Part shown: piece by piece, positions 1-8,513 of the stretch
How positions within the stretch are numbered: position 1 is the first letter of the stretch
Layout of the letters: every line of letters starts with the position of its first letter
NCBI RefSeq assembly: GCF_001425485.1
Contig: NZ_LMQW01000012.1
Span: 542,100-606,099 of the forward strand
Source of the DNA: Aureimonas sp. Leaf427
Lineage (GTDB): Bacteria; Pseudomonadota; Alphaproteobacteria; Rhizobiales; Rhizobiaceae
Direction: 5' to 3'
DNA length: 64,000 nucleotides
Translations under genes and position numbers: made by a program
The notes under the pieces: model-generated
The model's input: only the letters and a program-made list of their open reading frames with translations
Told to the model about the DNA's origin: nothing
Databases searched by the model: none

Positions 1-1
1 C

Positions 2-361
2 GACGGCGAGACCGTCGCGGGCGGCGCCTTCCGGCGATACGACGAGCGAACGGCCGAAGTGAAGCGAATGTGGACGCGGCGCGACAAGCGCCGTCAGGGC
101 CTAGCCGTGGCCATCCTCGCCAGGCTGGAGCAACTCGCGGCTGCGCAAGGCTATGAGCGCTTCTTTCTGACCACCGGCTTCCGCCAGCCCGAAGCCGTGC
201 GCCTCTACCTGTCGCTCGGTTACACCGCGCTCTTCGACACGCAGGCCGATCCCGAGACCTACGGCATCCTTCCCTTCGAGAAGGGGCTGACGCCAGCCCT
301 GCCGGCGGCCGCATCTCTGGTGCGAAACCGGGTTCGCACATCGGAGGCGAGCCTACGATGA
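2..361 (+). CDS. GNAT family N-acetyltransferase, 5' end outside window
   Basis: The frame is open from base 2, so the N-terminus lies before the window; the last 119 codons are present. The visible part is the acetyl-CoA-binding half of a GNAT fold: an RRQGLA pyrophosphate loop, then the block [18 protein letters not shown] typical of the last strands. It closely resembles the acetyltransferase at 5255-5875, so the two are paralogues. The stop overlaps the next start as ATGA, which indicates one operon with the transporter that follows. By analogy with SnaA/SnaB it may N-acetylate an S-modified amino acid; that role is inferred from context only. Confidence 0.85.
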   Translation, partial: DGETVAGGAFRRYDERTAEVKRMWTRRDKRRQGLAVAILARLEQLAAAQGYERFFLTTGFRQPEAVRLYLSLGYTALFDTQADPETYGILPFEKGLTPALPAAASLVRNRVRTSEASLR

Positions 362-2124
362 CCATCGCCTCTTCCTTCGAACGCGGCCTTGCCGCGCCCG
401 CGCCTCGCGCCGTTGCGGAGAACCGCCCGCGCTTTCGCATCGTTCCCGCGCGCCATCCCTGGCGCGCAGTCGGCACGCTCACCGCCCTCCTTCTCGTCGG
501 CGCCGTGCTCCAGTCGACGCTCACCAATCCGCGCTGGGGCTGGAACGTCTTCGCCGAATGGTTCTTCGCCGAGCCGATCCTGGTCGGTCTCGGGCGAACG
601 CTCCTCCTCACCGCCATCGGAACGGTCCTCGGCTTCTCGCTCGGCACGGTCCTGGCGCTGACGCGCCTGTCCGATTCGCCCGTCGTCGCCAAGGTATCCT
701 TCCTCTTCGTCTGGCTGTTCCGCTCGATCCCGTTGATCGTGCTCCTGCTGATCCTCAACAATCTCGGCTACCTCTACGAGACCGTGCGCCTCGGCGTGCC
801 CTATACGGACATCACCTTCGCCTCCTGGTCGACGACGCAGCTCATCACGCCCTTCGCGGCGGCGGTGCTCGGCCTGACCCTGCATCAGGCGGCCTATTCG
901 GCCGAGTTCATCCGGGGCGGTCTGCTGTCTGTCGATCAAGGGCAGTTGGAAGCGGCGGCCGCGCTCGGCTTGCCCCGGGGCCGCCAGACCCGGCGGATCA
1001 TCCTGCCCCAGGCCATGCGCACGATCCTGCCCAGCGCGTTCAACCAGATCATCTATCTCGCGAAGGGCTCCTCGCAGGTCTACATCATCGCCCTGCCCGA
1101 GCTCTTCTACACCGTCCAGGTGATTTATCGGCGCAACCTCGAAGTCATCCCGCTCCTGATGGTGGCGACGGCTTGGTATCTGGTGATCCTGACCGTTCTG
1201 TCGCTCGTGCAGCACCAGGTCGAACGGCGCTTCGCGCGCGGCGCGCTGCGCAATCCGCCGCCCTCGATCTTTGCGCAGCTGCGTCCTCGCCGGGCAGCGG
1301 CAGCCGCGCCGGCGACCGCCCCCGAAGCCGGCGTCGCACCCGGCTGGACTGGGCACGGCGCGAAAGGCGGGGCCGTGGAGATCCGCGACGTGCGCAAGAG
1401 CTTCGGCGATCTCGCCGTGCTCAAGGGCGTTTCACTCTCGCTGAAAGCCGGCAGCGTCACGGTGCTGCTCGGCCAGTCCGGCTCCGGCAAATCCACGCTC
1501 TTGCGCACGATCAACCATCTCGAGCGTCTGGACGACGGTTTCGTCTCGGTGGACGGCGAGCTGATCGGCTATCGCCGCGAGGGCGACACGCTGTTCGAGC
1601 TGCACGAGAGAGAGGTGCTGAAACGCCGGGTCCAGGTCGGCATGGTGTTCCAGAACTTCAACCTCTTCCCCCATCTGACCGTCCTCGAGAACATTGCCGA
1701 AGCGCCGATCGCGGCGAAGGGCTTGCCCAAGGCCGAGGCGGAGGCGCTGGGGCGCGAGCTTCTCGCCCGTGTCGGTCTGGCGCAGAAGGCGGGCGCCTAT
1801 CCGCGCCAGCTCTCCGGCGGCCAGCAGCAGCGCGTGGCGATCGCCCGGGCGCTGGCCCTGCGCCCGAAGGTTCTCCTCTTCGACGAGCCGACCTCAGCGC
1901 TCGATCCCGAGCTCGTCAACGAAGTGCTCGACGTCATCAAGGAGCTCGCCCGGTCCGGCACGACGCTCGTCGTCGTCACCCACGAGATCGGCTTCGCCCG
2001 CGAGGTCGCCGATACCGTGGTCTTCATGGAAGCCGGCGAAATCCTCGAAGTGGGTCCGCCCTCGCAGATCTTCACTGCGCCGAAGCATCCCCGAACCGGC
2101 GCCTTCCTCGCCAAGGTCCTGTGA
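358..2124 (+). CDS. Amino-acid ABC transporter, fused permease and ATP-binding protein
   Basis: This 588-residue protein joins an inner-membrane permease (about residues 35-300) to an ATPase (about 336-588) of a polar amino acid uptake system. The permease half has several hydrophobic segments and an EAA-type loop beginning [16 protein letters not shown], which docks on the ATPase. The ATPase half shows Walker [11 protein letters not shown]-loop [10 protein letters not shown], signature LSGGQQQR, Walker [15 protein letters not shown] and switch histidine VVTHE. The two halves are joined by an Ala/Pro-rich linker. These parts are separate genes in most HisMQP/GlnPQ systems. Two binding proteins follow directly. 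Substrate is not readable from sequence; context suggests an S-containing amino acid. Confidence 0.93.
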   Translation: MTIASSFERGLAAPAPRAVAENRPRFRIVPARHPWRAVGTLTALLLVGAVLQSTLTNPRWGWNVFAEWFFAEPILVGLGRTLLLTAIGTVLGFSLGTVLALTRLSDSPVVAKVSFLFVWLFRSIPLIVLLLILNNLGYLYETVRLGVPYTDITFASWSTTQLITPFAAAVLGLTLHQAAYSAEFIRGGLLSVDQGQLEAAAALGLPRGRQTRRIILPQAMRTILPSAFNQIIYLAKGSSQVYIIALPELFYTVQVIYRRNLEVIPLLMVATAWYLVILTVLSLVQHQVERRFARGALRNPPPSIFAQLRPRRAAAAAPATAPEAGVAPGWTGHGAKGGAVEIRDVRKSFGDLAVLKGVSLSLKAGSVTVLLGQSGSGKSTLLRTINHLERLDDGFVSVDGELIGYRREGDTLFELHEREVLKRRVQVGMVFQNFNLFPHLTVLENIAEAPIAAKGLPKAEAEALGRELLARVGLAQKAGAYPRQLSGGQQQRVAIARALALRPKVLLFDEPTSALDPELVNEVLDVIKELARSGTTLVVVTHEIGFAREVADTVVFMEAGEILEVGPPSQIFTAPKHPRTGAFLAKVL

Positions 2125-2210
2125 ACCCGAACCGGACAGCGGACCCCGGCCCGCCCTCCGACTGCCCGTCCCGCCCTCCAGCCTCAACCCTCGATCACAA
2201 GGAAACCGAT

Positions 2211-3149
2211 ATGCCGTCCCTCGTTTCCCGCAGTCTTCCCGTGCTTGCCCTTGCCCTCGCACTCGGCTTCTCCGCCGGCGCAAGCGCCGAAGGGCTCAAG
2301 GTCGATCTCAGGCCGGAACAGCCCGATCGCATCCGTGCCGAGCCGGTGCAGGCCGCGATCGACCTCCTGCCGAAGGACTACGCCTTCGTGACGCCGGGAA
2401 CCTTCACCGTCGCGACCAATCCCGGCAATCTGCCCTTTTCCGTCTATGCCACCGATACCAAGACCCCTGTCGGCGGCGAGCCCGATCTCGCCCAGCTGGT
2501 CGCCGACAGCCTCGGCCTCAAGCTCGAAGTGGTGGCGGTCGCCTGGCCCGACTGGCCGCTCGGCCTCACCTCCGGCAAGTACGATGCCGCGATCACCAAC
2601 ATCACGGTGACGGAGGCGCGTAAGGAAAAGTTCGACTTCTCCACCTACCGCGCCGATCTCCTCGGCTTCTATGTGCCGAACGACAGCAAGATCCAGTCCA
2701 TCGCCCGGCCCGAGGACGTCGCCGGCCTGAAGGTCGCCGTCTCGTCCGGAACGAACCAGGAGGAAATTCTTCTGCGCTGGTCGAAGGAGAACGAGAAGAA
2801 GGGCCTGAAGCCGACCGACATCTCCTATTACGACGACGAGGCCGTGCAGGATCTCGCCCTCCAGTCCGGCCGGATCGACGCCTATTTCGGGCCGAACTCC
2901 ACGTCCGCCTTCAAGGCGGCGCGCGTCGGCAAGACGCGTCTGGTCGGAACATTCTCCGGCGGCTGGCCCGAGACGGCCGAGATCGCGGTCACCACGAAAA
3001 AGGGCGCCGGCCTCGCGGATGCGATCACGGCGGCGATCAACGCGCAGATCGCCAACGGCAACTACGCCAAGACGCTCGCACGCTGGAACCTCTCCGCCGA
3101 AGCGGTGAAGGAGTCGCGCACCAACCCGGCCGGCCTGCCGAAAAGCTGA
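2211..3149 (+). CDS. ABC transporter substrate-binding protein (amino-acid family), copy 1
   Basis: Periplasmic binding protein of 312 residues in the family-3 (polar amino acid) fold. Residues 1-26 form a signal peptide ending in an ASA-type cleavage site. The mature part has the usual two-lobe pattern, including a GLTSGKYDAAITN block and a KEKFDFS block found in this family. The ATG at 2211 is chosen because the signal peptide begins there; the longer open frame upstream is a shadow of the permease gene. The protein is clearly paralogous to the next gene. It should deliver substrate to the fused permease-ATPase. Confidence 0.93.
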   Translation: MPSLVSRSLPVLALALALGFSAGASAEGLKVDLRPEQPDRIRAEPVQAAIDLLPKDYAFVTPGTFTVATNPGNLPFSVYATDTKTPVGGEPDLAQLVADSLGLKLEVVAVAWPDWPLGLTSGKYDAAITNITVTEARKEKFDFSTYRADLLGFYVPNDSKIQSIARPEDVAGLKVAVSSGTNQEEILLRWSKENEKKGLKPTDISYYDDEAVQDLALQSGRIDAYFGPNSTSAFKAARVGKTRLVGTFSGGWPETAEIAVTTKKGAGLADAITAAINAQIANGNYAKTLARWNLSAEAVKESRTNPAGLPKS

Positions 3150-3220
3150 AGACCGGCCGCTCGCCGCGTCGGCTCCTCCCCCGGCGCGGCGCTCCCACCT
3201 CCCATGACGGAACGGTTCCC

Positions 3221-4165
3221 ATGCGTCCTCTCAGACCGCCTTCCGGCGCCGCCGCCGGCCTCTTCTTCACCATCGCCATGCTCTGCAACGGCGCGGCCTT
3301 TGCTTCGGACAGCTTCGACGTTTCGCCCGAACAGCTCGGTCGTTTGCATGCCGAGCCCGTGCAGGAGATCATCCAGACGATTCCGCAGACCTTTTCCTTC
3401 GCACAGCCGGGCAAGTTGACGGTCGCGGTCAATCCTTCGGGTGGGCCGCCCATCGCGACTTACGCAACCGACGCCAGCACCGTGATCGGTTCGGATCCCG
3501 ACTATGCCCGCCTCGTCGCCGAGACGCTCGGTCTGGAGCTGGATCTCGTCCCTGTCGCCTGGGCGGACTGGCCGTTGGGGCTGACCTCCGGCAAATACGA
3601 CGCGGTCATCTCCAACGTCGGCGTCACGGAGCAGCGCAAGGAAAAGTTCGATTTCTCCTCTTACCGCCAGGGCCTGCACGGCTTCTTCGTCAGGAAGGGG
3701 TCGGGAATCGGTCCCATCGCGGGACCGAAGGACATCGCGGGCCTGCGCATCATCGTCGGCGCGGGTACGAACCAGGAGCGCATCCTTCTCGAATGGGACC
3801 GGCTCAACACCGAAGCGGGCCTGAAAGCAGCGGAGTTGCAGTACTTCGACGACGAGGCGACCAGTCTGGTCGCGCTGCGCTCGGGCCGCGCCGATGTCGT
3901 CGTGCAGCCCAACGGCCAGCTCGTCTTCATCGCCGCGCGTGATGGCGACATCGAGCGTGCCGGCACGCTGAGCGCCGGCTGGCCGGAAAAGTCCGATGTT
4001 GCCATCGCGACGCGCAAAGGCTCGGGCCTCGCGGACGCGCTAACGGCGGCGACCAACAGCCTGATCGAGAACGGTCTCTACTCCAAAGCCCTCGATCGTT
4101 GGCACCTCGGAGAAGAGGCCCTTCCGCGATCCGAAACCAATCCGCCGGGGCTGCCGAAGTTCTGA
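3221..4165 (+). CDS. ABC transporter substrate-binding protein (amino-acid family), copy 2
   Basis: A 314-residue periplasmic binding protein, paralogue of the preceding gene: both share a short N-terminal AEPVQ motif, AW(A/P)DWPLGLTSGKYDA and the RKEKFDFS block. It starts with a basic n-region and a hydrophobic signal ending near AFAS. Two adjacent binding proteins with one permease are also seen in the Bacillus ytmJ/ytmK pair. The duplicates may bind different derivatives of one compound class (inference). The gene lies 71 bp after copy 1 in the same orientation and probably in the same transcript. Confidence 0.92.
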   Translation: MRPLRPPSGAAAGLFFTIAMLCNGAAFASDSFDVSPEQLGRLHAEPVQEIIQTIPQTFSFAQPGKLTVAVNPSGGPPIATYATDASTVIGSDPDYARLVAETLGLELDLVPVAWADWPLGLTSGKYDAVISNVGVTEQRKEKFDFSSYRQGLHGFFVRKGSGIGPIAGPKDIAGLRIIVGAGTNQERILLEWDRLNTEAGLKAAELQYFDDEATSLVALRSGRADVVVQPNGQLVFIAARDGDIERAGTLSAGWPEKSDVAIATRKGSGLADALTAATNSLIENGLYSKALDRWHLGEEALPRSETNPPGLPKF

Positions 4166-4247
4166 CGGCCGTCCATTGAGGAGCCGGGCATCGGTCGCGA
4201 TCCGCCCTTCTTCGACGGCCTTGTTCCCCATGCTTACGGAGCGCCTC

Positions 4248-5243
4248 ATGACCTATCGTCTCAGCCTTCTCGACAAAAGCCCGATCGCGGCAGGCACGAC
4301 CGCCGCCGGCGAGGCTCTGGCGACGAGCCTCGCCTATGCGGAATTGGCCGACCGGCTCGGCTACCATCGCTTCTGGGTGGCCGAGCATCACGGCACGACG
4401 ACGCTTGCGAGCGCCGCTCCCGAGGTTCTCGCATCCCATCTTCTGGCGCGCACGCGGCGGATCCGCATCGGCACCGGCGGCATCCTGCTGCAGCATTACA
4501 GCCCCTACAAGGTTGCCGAACTCTTCGGTGTCCTCGCAACGCTCGCGCCCGGCCGGGTCGATCTCGGCATCGGCAAGGCCCCTGGCGGACTGCCCCTCGG
4601 AACGAAGGCGCTGCAGGCCGAACTCGCCACGCCACGCCGCGCCTTCGACGCCAAGCTTCGGGATCTCGACCTGTTCCTGCGAGGCCATGCACCCGAAGGC
4701 CATGCGCTGGCGGGCGCCGAGGCGCTCCCGCGCGCCGCCGTTCTTCCCGAGCTTTTTCTTCTGGGCGCCAGCGACACGAGCGCGGCGCTTGCCGCGGAGC
4801 TCGGCTGGGGTTTCGTCCATGCCGGTCATCATGACGGCGATCCCGAAGCGATCGACCGCAGCCTTTCCGTGGCGCGCACCGCAGGTCCCGCGCCGATGCT
4901 CGCCGTCACGGCCTTCGCCGCTCCGACGCGCGAGGAAGCGTTGGTCGCTGCAACGCACAAGACCTTCAAGGTTCACCTGCCCGATGGCCACGCGGTCAAT
5001 CTCGGCAGTCTGGATGCCGTCGAGGAATACGCACGCCAGCTCGGCGTTCGACCCGTGAAGGTCGAGGAAAGCAGGCCGCAGGTGATCGCCGGCACCCCCG
5101 ACGACGTTCACGCCGCGCTTGCGCGTCTCGCCGACCGGCACGGTGTCGGTGAGTTCGTTCTCGATTCGCCCGTTGCCGGCCGCATCGAGCGACTGCGTTC
5201 GATCGAGCTGATCTCCGCCGCAAGACGTCGCGCCGCCGCCTGA
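4248..5243 (+). CDS. LLM-class flavin-dependent oxidoreductase (MsnO8-like)
   Basis: A 331-residue luciferase-like monooxygenase, expected to use reduced FMN and O2. The N-terminal strand MTYRLSLLDKSPIA, the RFWVAEHHG motif, the GTGGILLQHYSPYKVAE block and GIGKAPGG are typical of the bacterial-luciferase-like MsnO8 subgroup. The ATG at 4248 is preferred over the one at 4176 because the family begins at this strand and GGAG lies a few bases upstream. The enzyme sits between the binding proteins and a second acetyltransferase. YtmO/CmoO-type enzymes in comparable operons oxidise S-modified cysteines; that substrate is inferred, not visible. Confidence 0.9.
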   Translation: MTYRLSLLDKSPIAAGTTAAGEALATSLAYAELADRLGYHRFWVAEHHGTTTLASAAPEVLASHLLARTRRIRIGTGGILLQHYSPYKVAELFGVLATLAPGRVDLGIGKAPGGLPLGTKALQAELATPRRAFDAKLRDLDLFLRGHAPEGHALAGAEALPRAAVLPELFLLGASDTSAALAAELGWGFVHAGHHDGDPEAIDRSLSVARTAGPAPMLAVTAFAAPTREEALVAATHKTFKVHLPDGHAVNLGSLDAVEEYARQLGVRPVKVEESRPQVIAGTPDDVHAALARLADRHGVGEFVLDSPVAGRIERLRSIELISAARRRAAA

Positions 5244-5254
5244 GGAGACGACGA

Positions 5255-5875
5255 ATGACCGACCGCTTTCTGCGCACCTCGCCGCTGGCACCGGAGGCGC
5301 AAGGCCTGATCGAGGGGCTGGCCGCCGAATCCGCCCGGCGATACGGCATCGATCATCCGGGCAATCCACGGGCCGAGCTGGAGCGCTACCCCGCGCAGGC
5401 CTTCGTGCCGCCGCTCGGCGATTTCCTTGTGCTTCTTCGCAATGGCCAGACGATCGGCGGCGGGGCCTTCATGAGCCACGACGACGAGACGGCCGAACTG
5501 AAGCGGATCTGGACGCATCCGGATCTGCGCCGGCAAGGCATCGCGCGCCGCGTGGTCGAAGTGCTGGAGACCGGCGCAGCCTTGCTCGGCTACACCCGCG
5601 TCTATCTCACCACCGGTTTTCGCCAGCCGGAGGCCGTCGCGCTCTACCTCTCGCTCGGCTACCGGCCGCTGTTCGACGTGACGGTCGATCCCGCTCTGTT
5701 CCGCTCGCTGCCCTTCGAGAAGCACATCGGTGCGCTCGCCGGCAAACCCGGCACCGCGCCGGTCCGCAAGGCCGCTGCCAGCCTGGAGGAGTCGACCCGG
5801 GAGGTCGTCGCCATCAAGGCGGAGCAGGAGCGCCAGATCCTCGCGCGGCTCGACCACCCGCTCGCGGCCGAGTGA
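5255..5875 (+). CDS. GNAT family N-acetyltransferase
   Basis: Complete 206-residue GNAT enzyme. Residues 70-150 carry the core: acceptor-side strands, LRRQGIARRVVEVLE (acetyl-CoA loop) and [18 protein letters not shown]. It matches the partial gene at the window start over the whole visible region, so the operon holds two copies of one acetyltransferase type. About 50 charged residues follow the core at the C-terminus. It starts 11 bp after the LLM gene and overlaps the next LLM gene by 4 bp (GTGA). An N-acetylation step before monooxygenase cleavage is known for S-(2-succino)cysteine salvage; the link here is inference. Confidence 0.9.
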   Translation: MTDRFLRTSPLAPEAQGLIEGLAAESARRYGIDHPGNPRAELERYPAQAFVPPLGDFLVLLRNGQTIGGGAFMSHDDETAELKRIWTHPDLRRQGIARRVVEVLETGAALLGYTRVYLTTGFRQPEAVALYLSLGYRPLFDVTVDPALFRSLPFEKHIGALAGKPGTAPVRKAAASLEESTREVVAIKAEQERQILARLDHPLAAE

Positions 5876-6930
5876 ACGCCCGTCCCATGCCCCTTTCCCA
5901 TATCCGCCACATCGCCTTTCTCGTGCCCGGCAGCTACGAGGACGACGATCCGGCCAAAGGCCTCGAGGACACGCTGCGCCTCATCGAACTCGGCGAGGCA
6001 CTGAGCTTCGACAGCGCGTGGGTGCGCCAGCGTCATCTGGAGCGCGGCATCTCATCGGCCTCGACCTTCCTGGCCGCGGCCACGCAGCGAACGAAGCGCA
6101 TCGGCCTCGGCACGGCCGTCATCCAGCTCGGATACGAGAACCCGTTCCGTCTCGCCGAAGACCTGTCGACCGTCGATGTCTTGTCCGGCGGCCGCCTTCA
6201 GGTCGGCGTGTCCGTGGGTCCCGCGCCGTTCGGCAGGCTCATCGCGGACTATGCCGACGCCGACGGGGACGCAGATTTCGGCCATGGACGCGCCGAGCGG
6301 CTGGCTCGGGCCCTTCGCAGCGAGCCCTTGTCTCAGGATCCGCTGAGCGGCAATGCGGCGGGCGCCCAGGTTCCTCGCCTGCGCCCCCATGCGCCGGGCC
6401 TCGCCGATCGTCTCTGGTATGGCGGCGGCTCGCAGGCCTCGGCCGCCTGGGCCGGGCGGGCCGGCTTCCATCTCCTCACCGGCAACATCGTCAGCGGCGA
6501 AGATACGGACGACTTCGCAACCGCGCAGACACGGCTCATCGAACGGTTCCGGCGCGAATGGGTCCATGAGCGAAGCGCCCGCGTCGCGCTCGGTCGCGTC
6601 ATCTTGCCGACCGATGGGGCCTCTGCGGCCCAACGGCGTCGCTATGCCGACTTCGCCGCCTCGCGGCACGAGCGCACGCTGGCACCCCAAGGTCCTCGTC
6701 GCACCCTTTTCCGGCCCGACATCGTCGGCTCGGGCAGCGATATCCTCGCCGCTCTCGGACGCGATCCCGTCCTGCCCCTCGTTTCCGAACTGCGGCTCGA
6801 ACTGCCCTACGAGTTCGAAGCCGAGGACTACGCCCAGATCATCACGGATTTCGCCCGACTGTCTGCAAGGTCCCGGCAGGTCGATCGCGACGCCAATTTG
6901 GCACGGGGAGCGCGAAGCGGTTCTGGATGA
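5872..6930 (+). CDS. LLM-class flavin-dependent oxidoreductase, second copy
   Basis: A 352-residue luciferase-like monooxygenase of a different subgroup from the one at 4248-5243. It begins SHIRHIAFLVPGSY, has FDSAWVRQRHLERG in the position of the flavin pocket strand, and carries the RIGLGTAVIQLGYENPFRLAED block. The GTG at 5872 overlaps the previous stop and keeps translational coupling; an ATG at 5887 is an alternative. The last 15-20 residues look atypical, and a decayed dihydroxyacetone-kinase fragment follows immediately, so the C-terminus may have been altered by a deletion. It needs reduced flavin; no dedicated reductase lies in this operon. Confidence 0.87.
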   Translation: MNARPMPLSHIRHIAFLVPGSYEDDDPAKGLEDTLRLIELGEALSFDSAWVRQRHLERGISSASTFLAAATQRTKRIGLGTAVIQLGYENPFRLAEDLSTVDVLSGGRLQVGVSVGPAPFGRLIADYADADGDADFGHGRAERLARALRSEPLSQDPLSGNAAGAQVPRLRPHAPGLADRLWYGGGSQASAAWAGRAGFHLLTGNIVSGEDTDDFATAQTRLIERFRREWVHERSARVALGRVILPTDGASAAQRRRYADFAASRHERTLAPQGPRRTLFRPDIVGSGSDILAALGRDPVLPLVSELRLELPYEFEAEDYAQIITDFARLSARSRQVDRDANLARGARSGSG

Positions 6931-6953
6931 GATCGACACCTACCGCCACCTGA

Positions 6954-7290
6954 CGGCCGCCTCCGTCCGGCGCGCTCGACGCGGCGGGACCTCTGCGGGC
7001 GGCCAACACGCTCGAAGGACGCACGGCCGTCCGCGCACAGGACTGGAGCGAAGCGCTGCGGGCCGGAGCGCAGGCCATCGCGCAGGTCGGCCACGCGAAG
7101 GTCGGCGACCGGACGATGCTCGATGCCTTGCTGCCCGCCGCCGATCGCTTCTCCGGCAGCGGCGAGGCAAGCGTCTTCGGGGCCGCGCGCACTGGTGCCG
7201 AGGCCACGGCCGCAATTCTGCCACGGCGCGGTCGATCCAGCTATCCCGGCGAGCGCGCCTGGGTATCCCGACCCGAATGCGGAGGACGAC
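6954..7290 (+). pseudogene. Remnant of dihydroxyacetone kinase L-subunit (DhaL/DAK2)
   Basis: No intact gene, but reading frame 3 (codon starts divisible by 3) gives a stretch with the DhaL signature: LRAANTLEGRTAV, a tryptophan-containing helix, then AKVGDRTMLDALLPA and TGAEATAAILPRRGRSSY. At 7260 one extra T shifts the frame; reading on in the next frame restores GYPDPNA, matching the usual family ending. There is no start codon or upstream half, and an in-frame stop lies at 6951. This is the C-terminal part of a lost gene. It suggests the upstream cluster once abutted a dha-type kinase or was joined here by deletion. Confidence 0.75.
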
Positions 7291-7346
7291 CATCTCCATC
7301 CGCAACACTTTCCGGGACACGATCCGATCAGGTCCCTCTCAGGTCT

Positions 7347-8444
7347 TCACATTCGCACGATCGGCTTGATCGTCTTTCCTGTCTTCGAGTCGTGAATGGC
7401 TTCGTTGATCTCGTCGAAAGCGTAGAATGTCACGAGCTTGTCGAAGGGGAACTTACCCTGTGCATAGAGATCGATGAGGATCGGAATGAAGACGTCCGAA
7501 TTCGATTCACCCTCGACGATGCCCATGAGCCGGCGCCCGCCGCTCATGAAATGGGTCTCGTTCAGCTTGAGTTCGGCATCGGGCGCGGAGGCTCCGACGA
7601 TGCCGCAGGTGCCCATCGTTCCCAGCGACATGACGGCCGAGCGAATGACGCCGGCGATCCCGGTCGTATCGAGCGCGAAGTCGATACCGTGCCCCGTGAT
7701 CTTCAGGATTTCGTCCGTCGCATCGACGCGGGCGGAATTCAGCGTATGGGTCGCGCCGAGCTCTCTTGCCGTCTCGAGGCGCCCATCGTTCATGTCGACG
7801 GCGATGATCGTGGTCGCGCCCACCACGCGTGCGGCCATCACGGCGCTGAGGCCGACAGCGCCCGATCCGAAGACGGCGAAGCTGTCGCCCGCCTGAACCT
7901 TCATGGCGTTCATGACGGCGCCGGCACCGGTCTGCACCCCGCAGGCCAAGGGCCCGAGAAGGTCGAGCGGTGCGGTGTCCGGCACCTTCACGACATTGAT
8001 CTCCCGGCAGATGGCGTGGGTCGCGAAGGAGGACTGGCCGAAGAAATTGCCGTTGATCCGCCCGCCGTCCGAAGAGAGCGCGCTGGAGCCGTCCTCACGG
8101 GCGGCGAGAAAATTGCGCCCGAAGAAGTCGTGGCAATAGCTGAGGCGGTGTTTCCGGCAGCTCGGGCACTGACCGCAGGCATTGTAGGTCATGACGACCC
8201 GATCTCCCGGTTTCACCTTGCGGACGGCAGAGCCGACGGTCTCGACGATGCCGGAGCCCTCGTGGCCGAGAACGACCGGAAAGGGCGTGGGCAGCATGCC
8301 GTCTCGGACGACCAGGTCCGTGTGACAGACGCCGGCCGCGACCACCTTGACGAGGATCTCGTCGGCGCGCGGCTCCTCGATCTCGATCGCCTCCAGGCTC
8401 AGTCTCATGCCCTGCTGACGAGCGATCGCGGCTTTGATCTGCAT
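7347..8444 (-). CDS. Zinc-dependent aryl-alcohol dehydrogenase
   Basis: A 365-residue medium-chain alcohol dehydrogenase of the class-III/benzyl-alcohol (XylB-like) group. Visible signs are the catalytic zinc ligand in [23 protein letters not shown], the structural zinc quartet [15 protein letters not shown], and the Rossmann glycine motif [10 protein letters not shown]. It should oxidise an aromatic or allylic primary alcohol to the aldehyde with NAD+. It is the last gene of a minus-strand run that also holds an aldehyde dehydrogenase and a Rieske oxygenase system, so it probably does the alcohol-to-aldehyde step of that pathway. ATG with a GGAGAG sequence just upstream. Confidence 0.93.
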   Translation of the reverse strand: MQIKAAIARQQGMRLSLEAIEIEEPRADEILVKVVAAGVCHTDLVVRDGMLPTPFPVVLGHEGSGIVETVGSAVRKVKPGDRVVMTYNACGQCPSCRKHRLSYCHDFFGRNFLAAREDGSSALSSDGGRINGNFFGQSSFATHAICREINVVKVPDTAPLDLLGPLACGVQTGAGAVMNAMKVQAGDSFAVFGSGAVGLSAVMAARVVGATTIIAVDMNDGRLETARELGATHTLNSARVDATDEILKITGHGIDFALDTTGIAGVIRSAVMSLGTMGTCGIVGASAPDAELKLNETHFMSGGRRLMGIVEGESNSDVFIPILIDLYAQGKFPFDKLVTFYAFDEINEAIHDSKTGKTIKPIVRM

Positions 8445-8513
8445 AGGTCTCTCCCAAAGATTCGTTGTTGCAAGGACAGGGCGCCCGGCGCCCGGCGCCC
8501 GAAGCCGGACGTC

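Noticed and set aside
6927-6953. ATGA overlap after the second LLM gene suggesting a new coding gene
   Set aside because: The frame closes after eight codons; only the decayed DhaL fragment follows.
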